A DNA stretch of 64,000 nucleotides from Bradyrhizobium liaoningense. Lineage in GTDB: Bacteria; Pseudomonadota; Alphaproteobacteria; Rhizobiales; Xanthobacteraceae. The stretch's first letter is position 1. The number at the start of each line of letters is the position of its first letter. The stretch spans positions 1,054,001-1,118,000 of the forward strand of contig NZ_JAFCJS010000001.1 in NCBI RefSeq assembly GCF_018130825.1. The letters are read 5' to 3'. The notes beneath the pieces are model-generated. The model was given only the letters and a program-made list of their open reading frames with translations. It ran no database searches and was not told the origin of the DNA. Shown piece by piece: positions 41,320-50,641 of the stretch. The translations under genes and the position numbers were made by a program.

Positions 41320-41897
41320 CGACCGAGGCCGAGCGGATGGGCGCCGATCAGCGCCCATCCCTGAGCAATCCTGTTCGCGGCGGGAGCTAGTTCTTCACCG
41401 TAGACCACATTGCAAAGCTGCCGCGCGGTAAATATGCACCGAGCCGATGCGAGCAAATCGGCGAAACACAACCGCTGAGGCGGATCGCACGAATTTACGT
41501 ATTTATGTATGATTTAATTCACAGCGCATTTCCGGTTTGGCTGTAAAATGCCACTGCGCAACGCGGTGGCTCTCAGGCCTTCCGCTTTGCGGTCGAGTTG
41601 ATTTGTGGCTCTATGCAGATAGGGCTGAAAAGGCCGCCAGGATCAGGCCCACCACCCGCTTCGGGGAGCGCGTTTCCCATGTTCGCGGACACGACCACCG
41701 TGCCTCGTCTGACATGGCGCTCACCGGAAGGGAGGTTCGTTGTATATGATTTGGGGGCCGCGTCATTCAGCAAGATGTCGGCGCGCGCGCAAGCGGGCGT
41801 TGACGTTGTTTGGAGCACGAGGTGCCCGGTGCGCGCTGTCAATAGCGTCACGTTCTGCTATCCTGCCCCCGTTCTGCAAAGCAGCGGGGCGGGCAAG
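41320..41897. promoter_or_regulatory. Upstream region of the cyclase operon, no supported gene
   Basis: A 578-bp gap. Position 41490-41540 is AT-rich (TTTACGTATTTATGTATGATT) and likely promoter DNA. From 41598 the cyclase frame is open without a stop, so a protein up to 100 residues longer is formally possible. That stretch has no binding site, no domain match, and the opposite strand is open too. I found no RNA gene or repeat here. Confidence 0.4.
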
Positions 41898-43688
41898 GTG
41901 AACCATCCGGGGATCGATGTTGCAGATGCCCCGCCATCGCGGCGCGTGCTTGCGATTCTGGCCGCCGACGTCGTGGGCTATGCTCGCCTGACCGAGGTGG
42001 CGGAGGAAGCCACCCACATCCGCCTGCGAGCGCTTCGTTTCGGCGTCATCAACCCGTGCATCGTCTCCTTCCGCGGCAGAATCGTGAAGAATACGGGGGA
42101 CGGCTTTCTCGCCTCCTTCGATTCCTCCCTTGATGCTGCGCGCTGTGCGGTCGCCTTGCAGGCCGAAGTCGCGGCGGCACAGACCCGGGAAGGATTCGAC
42201 CGGAAAATACAGTTTCGAATGGGTCTGAACGTTGCGCAGACCATCGTCGAATCCGAGGACATCTTCGGAAAGGGCGTCAACATCGCGGCGAGGCTCGAGC
42301 AGTCGGCGCCGGCCGGCGGCGTGGTGCTTTCGGACGAGATGTTTCAGCAGATCAAGGACCGCATCGAGGTACCGGTCCAGGACCTGGGCGTCCTCCGGCT
42401 CAAGCACCTTGCACGCCCCGTTCACGCTTACTCTCTCCTGCTGCCGGAGGCCGAACGCTTGCCGTCGAGCGGTGGCCGCAAGGCGAGCCGCCAGGCCAAG
42501 GTGCCCTACATCGCGGTCCTGCCGTTTCGTACCCAGGGAGCGAACCCGGTCGACGATTACTTCGGCGATGGGACGGCCGACGAGATCGTCGTGGCGCTTC
42601 AGAGCCTCCGCGGGCTGTTCGTCATCTCGAGCATGTCCACGTCGCCCTATCGCAGCGGACCGATCGACAGCCAGAGGATCGGCCAGGAGCTCGGCGTCCG
42701 ATACGTCCTGAGCGGCAGCATCCGGCGCGCCGACAAGCGGCTTCGCATTGGCGTGGAATTGAAGGACGTCGAAGCCGGGATCGTGCTCTGGGCGGATCAT
42801 TATGATGGCGACGTCTCCGAACTGTTCGAATTTCAGAGCCGCATTGCGACGCGCATCGTATGGAGCATCGCTCCCCAGGTCCGCGAGGCAGAGCTGAAGC
42901 GCGCGCTGCAGAAGCGCTCGGACAATCTCAATGCCTACGAGCTGCTCATGAAGGCGATCGACTTCATGTATCGCATGAACTTCTTCGACTTCGGCCGGGC
43001 GGGCGAGCTGTTGCAGGCCGCGATCGCTTCGGATCCGAGCTATGCTACGCCCTATGCCTATGCAGCGCTCTGGCACATCCACAATGTCGCGCAAGGCTGG
43101 GGCGCCGAAGGCGGACCCGATGCGGCGGAAGCGGCGCGCCTTGCCACCGCGGCGGTCGATCGTGCGCCGGCGGACGGCTTCGCGCTGGCCGTTCTCGGAC
43201 ACGCCAAGGCGCTGTTGTTCAAGGACTACGACGCGGCGCTCGACCTCTTTGACAGAGCGTTGAGCGCGTCGCCCGGAAATGCTATGGCTTGGACCCTTAG
43301 CAGTGGCGTGTACGGCTACCTTGAGGAGGGCCAATCAGCGATCACGCGCGCTGAACAGGGATTGCGTCTGTCGCCGGCCGATACACAGGCATATTTCTAC
43401 CTGATGTTCCTCGGCCAAGCGCATTACATCAATGGCAATTACGACGAGGCGGTCGTGTGGGCCCGCAAGACCGCAGCTCTGAACGGACGGCTGTCCGCCA
43501 ATCTGCGTGTGCTGGCAGCCGCCTATATTGCGAAGGGCCAGAACGAGGAGGCCCGGAGCGTCACCAAGATGATTCTGGACATCCAACCTCGATTCAAGCT
43601 TTCGGCTTATCGCGAGCGTTGCCCCTTCAAGATAGGTTTGCGGGAACGCTTCATCGAACATTTGCGAGAGGCAGGCTTGCCGGATTGA
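41898..43688 (+). CDS. Class III adenylyl/guanylyl cyclase with TolB-like and TPR regions
   Basis: A 596-residue cytoplasmic protein starting at GTG 41898, preceded by GGCGGGCAAG. The cyclase domain covers about 15-160, and all canonical residues can be placed. The metal Asps are 24 (LAADVVGYARL) and 68 (KNTGDGFLASF). Purine-specifying Lys64 and Asp121 and transition-state Asn128 and Arg132 (GKGVNIAARLE) are also present. Lys/Asp suggests ATP as substrate. Residues about 185-330 form the TolB/FlgO-like domain (PYIAVLPFRTQG, LGVRYVLSGSIRR), and the rest has TPR-like repeats. This architecture is frequent in Bradyrhizobium. It is the first gene of a three-gene unit with a PAP2-type protein and a protease. 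Confidence 0.9.
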   Translation: MNHPGIDVADAPPSRRVLAILAADVVGYARLTEVAEEATHIRLRALRFGVINPCIVSFRGRIVKNTGDGFLASFDSSLDAARCAVALQAEVAAAQTREGFDRKIQFRMGLNVAQTIVESEDIFGKGVNIAARLEQSAPAGGVVLSDEMFQQIKDRIEVPVQDLGVLRLKHLARPVHAYSLLLPEAERLPSSGGRKASRQAKVPYIAVLPFRTQGANPVDDYFGDGTADEIVVALQSLRGLFVISSMSTSPYRSGPIDSQRIGQELGVRYVLSGSIRRADKRLRIGVELKDVEAGIVLWADHYDGDVSELFEFQSRIATRIVWSIAPQVREAELKRALQKRSDNLNAYELLMKAIDFMYRMNFFDFGRAGELLQAAIASDPSYATPYAYAALWHIHNVAQGWGAEGGPDAAEAARLATAAVDRAPADGFALAVLGHAKALLFKDYDAALDLFDRALSASPGNAMAWTLSSGVYGYLEEGQSAITRAEQGLRLSPADTQAYFYLMFLGQAHYINGNYDEAVVWARKTAALNGRLSANLRVLAAAYIAKGQNEEARSVTKMILDIQPRFKLSAYRERCPFKIGLRERFIEHLREAGLPD

Positions 43689-43729
43689 ACCCATGCTGCA
43701 TTTGCAGCGAACCACAGGAGGATCCCGTC

Positions 43730-44575
43730 ATGGGGGGCAATTGGTTCGGAGGCAACTGGTTTGGTGGCAATTGGTTCGGAGGAAACTGGTCAGGCGGCTC
43801 GGGCGGCGGCGGTGGATCGCCCGTGTTCGCAATGCGGGCCGATCGGCCGCTTGCCGAGATCGCCATCACGCGGGACTACAGCGCCAAGTTTCGAGACGCG
43901 GAATGGGATCCGGATCTGCGCGCCATCGCAATCCTGCCGGAATTTCTGTCGCAGACCATCGACAAAAAGCAATGGCAGGCGGCAGTCGCGCTGCCGCCGC
44001 CGACCTACCCCGTCACTGCGAAGATGATCGACGAGGTCCTGATGCTGGCTGTCGCGGAGCGGCCGGAAGCGCTTGGCGAGATCGTGGAGGAGAACCAGAA
44101 CTTTCAGCTGCGCTGGCTGCAGCTTCTCAACATCAGCGCCACGTCCCACCCGCACACGTTCCTGCTGATGAAGATCATGGCCCGGGTCGGCGAATTCGCG
44201 ATGGTCGAGCTCAAGCTCCAATATCCGAACCCGGCTGGTGCCGGCCCACCGCCCTATTGGTACCAGCCGCGACCAAGCCAGGTCTGCCCGACGCTGTATC
44301 CGCCGGTCCAGGTCCCGGGGCACCCGGCCTATCCGGCCGGACACGCGCTGATCGGCACGCTCACCTCCGAATGCCTGGCCGACCTGCTGCCTCAATACAA
44401 GGAGGCGTTGCGCGCATTGGCCGCGCGGGTCGGGATGAACCGGGTGATCGCGGGATTGCACTATCGCGAGGACATCGACGCCGGCGCCAGGGCCGCGGTC
44501 GCCCTGAAACCCTATCTGACGGCTTGCCCGTTCTACGTGGCCACGCTCAAACTCGCGAAGACCGAATGGCAGTGA
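43730..44575 (+). CDS. Vanadium haloperoxidase/PAP2-type protein with N-terminal GGNWF repeats
   Basis: A 281-residue protein. Residues 2-20 are four units GGNWF, GGNWF, GGNWF, GGNW(S), followed by a Gly/Ser linker. The catalytic part matches the haloperoxidase/acid phosphatase fold: PRPSQ (Arg181), GHPAYPAGHALIG (His205) and MNRVIAGLHYREDID (Arg238, His244). That is the vanadate/phosphate pocket and acid-base histidines. No signal peptide or membrane helix is present, unlike lipid-phosphatase PAP2 proteins, so a soluble phosphatase or haloperoxidase is more likely. CAGGAGG precedes the ATG. It lies 41 bp after the cyclase and 37 bp before the protease. The repeats are unexplained. Confidence 0.82.
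   Translation: MGGNWFGGNWFGGNWFGGNWSGGSGGGGGSPVFAMRADRPLAEIAITRDYSAKFRDAEWDPDLRAIAILPEFLSQTIDKKQWQAAVALPPPTYPVTAKMIDEVLMLAVAERPEALGEIVEENQNFQLRWLQLLNISATSHPHTFLLMKIMARVGEFAMVELKLQYPNPAGAGPPPYWYQPRPSQVCPTLYPPVQVPGHPAYPAGHALIGTLTSECLADLLPQYKEALRALAARVGMNRVIAGLHYREDIDAGARAAVALKPYLTACPFYVATLKLAKTEWQ
43733..43792 (+). repeat. Four 15-bp coding repeats (GGNWF)
   Basis: Codons 2-21 consist of four tandem 15-bp units of the form GGCAATTGGTTCGGA with third-position variation (43733, 43748, 43763, 43778). The silent changes (aat/aac, ttc/ttt, gga/ggt/ggc) show that the peptide is kept while the DNA drifts, which argues for selection on the peptide. Confidence 0.85.
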
Positions 44576-44612
44576 GACCACGCGCAACCTGACCACGGCA
44601 GCGGAGGCAGCC

Positions 44613-46022
44613 ATGACGCCCTGGGAATTGCGCACCGGCTATGTGCGGGTGCTGATGCAGCGTAATCAGAACCGCGTCTTCGTCCAGGCGGCGAACGACC
44701 TGCTCAAGGGCGATAGTCCGGTTGGCACGATGCGCGATTACGTCCACGAGAATGCGGCGTCCGACTTTTTGGTCGACGGCGAGTTCGGCGCCTTGCCGAT
44801 CTGGGATGGCGCCGATCAGCGACCTGCAGTCTCGATCAACGACAAGGGCGAGAACGCGTCCTCACTCCTCGCGCTCGATAAATCGAAGAAATTCCTGATC
44901 CGCGCCTACGTTGCTCCCGAAAGCCTCGCCAAGCCGGGCTTCAACAATGGCGAGCCGGTGTGGTTGGATCCCGACGTGCGCGGCCAGCTTGCTTTACCCC
45001 CTGCCAACAAGGCCACGGGCAATACCGAGACGGTTCGGCAGGATCTCAACACCGCGACGCTGCAGCACAACGGCCTCTACGGTGCGGGTGTTGCCGTCGC
45101 TATCGTTGATACCGGGATCTGCAAGTCACATCTTGCGACGCGGTTCGGCTTCGACCCGGACCTGAATGTCGGCAATTCGTGGACGCCACCGACCGTGGCG
45201 ACGAAGCCGGGGCTCCATCGCATCGGACACGGAACGATGTGCGCCTATGGCGTGCTCGCGGTGGCCCCGAACGTGACGCTGCTCGATTATCCCTTGCTGC
45301 TCGGGCGTCCGGCCGGGGAGCACACCGTCAGTGCGACGATCGGGGAAATGATGCGCGGCTACTTGATCCTGATCTGGCGCTGGGCGGTCACTGGAGCCAT
45401 TCCGCAGAGTTCGCTCGTGGTCAACAATAGCTGGGGCATCTTCCATCCGAGCCTCGACGACTTTCCGCCCGGTGATCCCAGGCGCTACATCGACAATCCC
45501 GACCACCCCTTCAGGCTGTACATCTGGTTGCTCACGGCATTCGGAGCCGACGTGGTTTTTGCCGCCGGTAACTGCGGCGACGGCTGCCCCAATGCCGTGT
45601 GTCTGCAGCGGACGGAGGGAATGATCATGGGCGCCAACGCCTATGACGAAGTGCTGACGATCGCCGGCTGCGACATTCGCGACGTGCGCGTCTGTTATTC
45701 CTCGCAAGGACCGTCCATCGCGGGCCTGTCGCCGCAGAAGCCGGACATCACCGCCTATACGCAGTTTCTCGGCTCGAAGGTCCAGCGCGGCCCGCGCGGC
45801 TTCGAGCCGGATACGGGAACGTCGACGTCATGCGGCGTCGCATCCGGCTGCATCGCGGCGCTGCGAACCCTGCGGCCGCCGATGGCGACGGATCCGGCAA
45901 CCATGATTGCGGTCTTGAAGGCGACGGCGCGGCCCCAGGGCAGCGCAGTGCCGAACTACGATTACGGCTACGGCATCGTCCGGCCGGTGGCGGCGGGGCT
46001 AAGCCTCGGCATCATTCACTGA
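44613..46022 (+). CDS. Subtilisin-like serine protease (peptidase S8)
   Basis: A 469-residue protein. The catalytic tetrad is complete: Asp166 in VAVAIVDTGICKSH, His206 in RIGHGTMCAYG, oxyanion Asn320 in VVFAAGNCGDGC and Ser404 in DTGTSTSCGVASG. About 145 residues precede the catalytic domain and do not look like a signal peptide or an I9 propeptide. The protease may therefore act in the cytoplasm or leave by a leaderless route. Several cysteines cluster near the active site (GNCGDGCPNAVC). It is the third gene of the cyclase-PAP2-protease unit. Its substrate is unknown; the repeat-bearing neighbour is an obvious candidate to test. Confidence 0.9.
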   Translation: MTPWELRTGYVRVLMQRNQNRVFVQAANDLLKGDSPVGTMRDYVHENAASDFLVDGEFGALPIWDGADQRPAVSINDKGENASSLLALDKSKKFLIRAYVAPESLAKPGFNNGEPVWLDPDVRGQLALPPANKATGNTETVRQDLNTATLQHNGLYGAGVAVAIVDTGICKSHLATRFGFDPDLNVGNSWTPPTVATKPGLHRIGHGTMCAYGVLAVAPNVTLLDYPLLLGRPAGEHTVSATIGEMMRGYLILIWRWAVTGAIPQSSLVVNNSWGIFHPSLDDFPPGDPRRYIDNPDHPFRLYIWLLTAFGADVVFAAGNCGDGCPNAVCLQRTEGMIMGANAYDEVLTIAGCDIRDVRVCYSSQGPSIAGLSPQKPDITAYTQFLGSKVQRGPRGFEPDTGTSTSCGVASGCIAALRTLRPPMATDPATMIAVLKATARPQGSAVPNYDYGYGIVRPVAAGLSLGIIH

Positions 46023-46067
46023 AGCACGCACATCGAGCGAGTTTATTGCAACTCTCTCGATTTGGTT

Positions 46068-46098
46068 GTAGCCCGGATGAAGCGAAGCGCAATCCGGG
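46068..46098. repeat. REP-type repeat, left flank of RAYT gene
   Basis: GTAGCCCGGATGAAGCGAAG followed by CGCAATCCGGG. It lies 10 bp upstream of the transposase ATG and is the mirror of the copy at 46644-46675 just after its stop. Confidence 0.85.
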
Positions 46099-46108
46099 AA
46101 ACTCTCGC

Positions 46109-46642
46109 ATGGTTCGCTATCGGCGAAATTTGATACCCGGCGGCGCCTACTTCTTCACCGCGACGCTGGACGATCGGAGATCGTCCGCGTTGATCGACCA
46201 CGTCGGGCAGCTGCGCGCGGCATTTAGGACGGCCCGGACCGAAAAACCGTTCACGATCGACACGATCGTGATCCTGCCCGACCATCTCCACGTCATCATG
46301 ACGTTGCCCGAAAATGACTCGGACTTCTCCGGTCGATGGCGACGCATCAAGAGCCTGTTCACGCACCGGCTGGTCACTTCCGGCGTACCAGTCGCTCGCA
46401 ATCATCGCGGCGAGTTCGGCCTGTAGCAGCGACGATTTTGGGAGCACACCATTCGCGACGACGCGGATTTCGAACGATGCGCCGACTATATCCATTTCAA
46501 TCCCGTCAGGCACGGCCTCGTCGCGTCACCGATCGACTGGCCCTACTCTTCGCTCCATCGCTACATTCGTGCCGGCATCCTGCCCGCCGATTGGGGTGGC
46601 AACGGCAAGATCACCGGCAATTTCGGTGAACGCGGAGAGTGA
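46109..46642 (+). pseudogene. REP-associated tyrosine transposase (RAYT), interrupted by TAG
   Basis: A 177-codon frame of the IS200/IS605-like RAYT family (single-strand HUH nucleases that act on REP elements). The HUH motif is LPDHLHVIMTLP (His59, His61). Codon 106 is TAG (46424-46426), then the frame continues [15 protein letters not shown] and [13 protein letters not shown] with the catalytic tyrosine (Tyr127). Family members have GxWQRRFWEH here, so the TAG most likely replaced the conserved Trp codon TGG by one base change. The truncated 105-residue product lacks the nucleophile. REP copies sit immediately on both sides. A binding site before ATG 46109 is weak. Confidence 0.85.
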
Positions 46643-46643
46643 T

Positions 46644-46795
46644 CCCGGATTACGCTTGCGCTCCATCCGGGCTACGGATCCCGTCGGCGCTCTTGTAGCC
46701 CGGATGAAGCGCAGCGCAATCCGGGGTCAGACCGTCCGCATCGAACGACCGCGTGGCAGGAATCCCGGATTGCGCTGCGCTCCATCCGGGCTACA
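46644..46795. repeat. REP-type repeats, right flank of RAYT gene (three copies)
   Basis: Inverted copy CCCGGATTACGCTTGCGCTC to GGGCTAC at 46644-46675, a direct copy GTAGCCCGGATGAAGCGCAG at 46695-46726, and an inverted copy CCCGGATTGCGCTGCGCTCC at 46765-46795. The last two make an inverted pair like those at 2673 and 30232. They end eight bases before the stop of the convergent ABC-F gene. Confidence 0.85.
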
Positions 46796-46803
46796 GGCCA
46801 CCC

Positions 46804-48426
<1,623 letters not shown>

Positions 48427-48563
48427 GGGGTCTTTTGGGGGATTTTTGCGTTGCAGCGTCATAGGCCATACGGCCCGCCAGGGGAAGCCCGGCGGGGTAC
48501 GGATTCCGCTATCCCCAACCGCGCGTAGCGGTAGTTCCGCGCCGCGCCCCCGCGCCGGAGCCG

Positions 48564-48812
48564 TCACGCTCCGAACGCCGCAACGCCCGCCGCGGCGGCC
48601 TGCGCATCCTGGGTTGACTGCATGCCCGAGACGCCGATGGCTCCGATCACCCTGCCGTCGCGCAGGATTGGAAGGCCGCCCTCCAGAGGCGTCAGGTTGG
48701 TCATGCCCAGCAATCGCCAGTGAAGGCCGCCGTCCGCCAGCGCGGATTCGGACGCCCCGGTCGGCCGCCTGAAATCGACGGCGGTCTTCGCCTTCTGCTG
48801 CGCGACGAGCAC
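48564..48812 (-). pseudogene. GlcG/HbpS family gene, 5'-truncated
   Basis: The 82 codons from a GTG at 48812 match only the C-terminal part of GlcG/HbpS haem-binding proteins: AQQKAKTAVDFRRPTG, EGGLPILRDGRVIGAIGVSG, STQDAQAAAAGVAAFG. Upstream in the same frame, LLYRLDQAQHGS still matches the family but meets a TAA at about 48856. The first 40-50 residues expected for a 135-residue protein are therefore missing. The divergent LysR gene starts at 48875, so the break probably came with a rearrangement. A short functional remnant cannot be excluded. Confidence 0.65.
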
Positions 48813-48874
48813 ACTGCCATGCTGCGCCTGATCGAGACGGTACAGCAGGATATATTATCTCACTTTTCGGAAGA

Positions 48875-49768
48875 ATGACGTTGGCCTCGCTTGCAGACTA
48901 CGCGGTATTTCTGGCTGTCCTCGACGAGAGAAGCCTGACGTCCGCCGCGACGCGTCTTGGCAGATCGCTGCAATCGGTGAGCCGTTCGCTTGCGCGTCTC
49001 GAAGACGACCTTGGCGTGGAGCTCGTATCGCGAACGACGCGGCGCCTAAATCCAACACAAGCGGGCCTCGAATTTGCCGATCGCATCCGCCTCGCGCTGA
49101 CAACCATCGACGCCGCGCGTGAAGACCTGCTCGCCAGCAACCGGCGGCTTGCCGGCACCATCCGCGTCGGCACATCGAGCCTGTTCGGCCCCGAATATGT
49201 GACGCCCGTGCTGAGCCAATTCCTGACGCGGAATCCGGAGATCGACCTCGAACTCGTCCTGTCCGATGAGCGTGTCGATCTCGTCGCCGAGAAGCTCGAT
49301 TTTGCCGTTCGCATCGGCCATCTGCCGGACTCGAACTTGCGGGTTCGCCGCCTCGGTGGACTGAGCTGGGCCGTGTTCGCTTCGCCGGTCTATCTCGCGG
49401 CCCATGGTCGGCCCGAGCATCCGGAAGAACTGTCCCGGCATGAATGCGTGTTGCGAGCCGGCGACGATGACAGATGGGCCTTCGGCGGCGACAGGCAGCA
49501 TATCGAAGTCCATGGTCGCATTCGGTCGGAAAGCGCCGCGGCACGCAACGCGGCCGTCGCGTCCGGCTTTGGCATAGGGATCGCCCCGCTTTGGCAGGTC
49601 CGCAAGCTCATCGATCAAGGCATCGTCGAGCAGATCCTTGTCGGCCACGAGCCGCCACCCATCCCGCTCCAGATCGTCTGGCCCAAGCGAGGGGCCGGCG
49701 CGATGCCTCGGCGGGTCCGCACCGCCATCGAATTCGTCGTGGCGCGGCTGTCCGCCCAGCGGATATGA
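48875..49768 (+). CDS. LysR family transcriptional regulator
   Basis: A 297-residue LTTR. The N-terminal winged helix reads YAVFLAVLDERSLTSAATRLGRS, QSVSRSLARLEDDLGVELVSRTTRRL. The effector domain (about 92-295) includes GTIRVGTSSLFGPEYVTPVL and FAVRIGHLPDSNLRVRRLG, typical of the subgroup that acts on quinone- or aromatic-related genes. It is divergent from the truncated GlcG/HbpS remnant, so its original target promoter may have been lost. The ATG follows CGGAAGA. Confidence 0.92.
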   Translation: MTLASLADYAVFLAVLDERSLTSAATRLGRSLQSVSRSLARLEDDLGVELVSRTTRRLNPTQAGLEFADRIRLALTTIDAAREDLLASNRRLAGTIRVGTSSLFGPEYVTPVLSQFLTRNPEIDLELVLSDERVDLVAEKLDFAVRIGHLPDSNLRVRRLGGLSWAVFASPVYLAAHGRPEHPEELSRHECVLRAGDDDRWAFGGDRQHIEVHGRIRSESAAARNAAVASGFGIGIAPLWQVRKLIDQGIVEQILVGHEPPPIPLQIVWPKRGAGAMPRRVRTAIEFVVARLSAQRI

Positions 49769-49798
49769 TGACAGTCACGCGCCCGTCAGGCGGAGGCC

Positions 49799-50038
49799 TT
49801 ACCAGGCAGAAAATACGAAAAGCGCGATCGCGACCGGAACGAAAATCGCCAAAGCCAACAATTGCCCTTTTGCGAAATCGTGAAGATTGACCGGGTCAAC
49901 AGGAAAGAGACCAAGGCAACAATTCGCATAATAGAACGAGTTCTGATCTTCATCCGCCGAGTCCGCAGATGGAGCTTCGTCGCCCGCCGCATCACGAACG
50001 AGAGATGTTTGTGGCTGCCGCTGAGGTCCCTCGATCAT
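49799..50038 (-). CDS. Small C-terminally anchored membrane protein
   Basis: A 79-residue protein with an acidic, disordered N-terminal half (VRDAAGDEAPSADSADEDQN). One C-terminal membrane helix (LLALAIFVPVAIALFVFSAW) runs to the last residue, a tail-anchored layout. GGAGGAG lies six bases before the ATG, good support for a real gene. Two cysteines sit before the helix (YYANCCLGLF). No family recognised. Confidence 0.55.
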   Translation of the reverse strand: MIEGPQRQPQTSLVRDAAGDEAPSADSADEDQNSFYYANCCLGLFPVDPVNLHDFAKGQLLALAIFVPVAIALFVFSAW

Positions 50039-50133
50039 CGCGATTCTCCTCCAGCCTGCAAACTTGAGAGGCGCGCCGAAGTCAAAGAGTGATGCCGTGG
50101 TCTGCTATCGTGACCTCCCGCAGTGCGGGTCGT

Positions 50134-50641
50134 CTAGCGTCGTCCGCTTGCAAATCCGTATTCGACTTCCAGCTCGATGGGTCCACCGGCATCGCCGAGT
50201 TCGCGGCGGAGCTTCTCGCGCACGGCGCGGCGGGCGGCCGCCGGCAGGAATATGAAGGCTTGCCCGGCCGATCCTGCGCCTCGCTCGACCGGTTCGAAAT
50301 AGGTGTCGAACGAAGGCAGCGTGAAAACCCTGGCTTGCAGAGTGATCTCCACATCCCGGAAATTTGCGTCCTCAAAAAAGCGATCTTAATTTCATCTCAT
50401 CACCGAGCGCAAATACGCGAGCGGCGGCCTCCGCCAGCGATGGCAGGTAGCGGGCAACCGCATGGTTGATGCGCGTATTATAGGATCGTTCCGGCACCGT
50501 GCTGACTGAAACAGCGGTGCGCCCGCCGCGACGAAGGACCCGATGGAATTCGGCGACGCCGCGCTGCGGGTCGGCGATCCTGGCGGAAAGGACGACGATG
50601 CGGGTCACCGGCATGCAGAGCGTCGATCGCGATGCCGACAT
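50134..50641 (-). pseudogene. SAM-dependent methyltransferase remnant, truncated and frameshifted
   Basis: The minus strand encodes the C-terminal half of a methyltransferase in two frames. From 50641: ARIADPQRGVAEFHRVLRRG, GRTAVSVSTVPER and ALGDEMKLRSLF, then TGA. In the next frame: EDANFRDVEITLQARVFTLP, SFDTYFEPVERGAGS and PIELEVEYGFASGRR to the stop at 50134. The break is at a run of six T (plus-strand A at 50374-50379); removing one T restores a continuous protein. The N-terminal SAM-binding half is missing. A 72-codon GTG frame (50352-50134) could still be translated alone. Confidence 0.7.

Noticed and set aside
41573..41851. Minus-strand 92-codon frame before the cyclase
   Set aside because: No binding site, no family resemblance, and the opposite strand is also open. 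It lies in likely promoter DNA.
41898..46022. Calling the locus a Pycsar or CBASS defence system outright
   Set aside because: The cyclase has the TolB/TPR form common in rhizobial housekeeping or signalling cyclases, there is no typical effector (TIR or nucleotide-sensing membrane protein), and no other defence genes are nearby. Kept as a hypothesis only.
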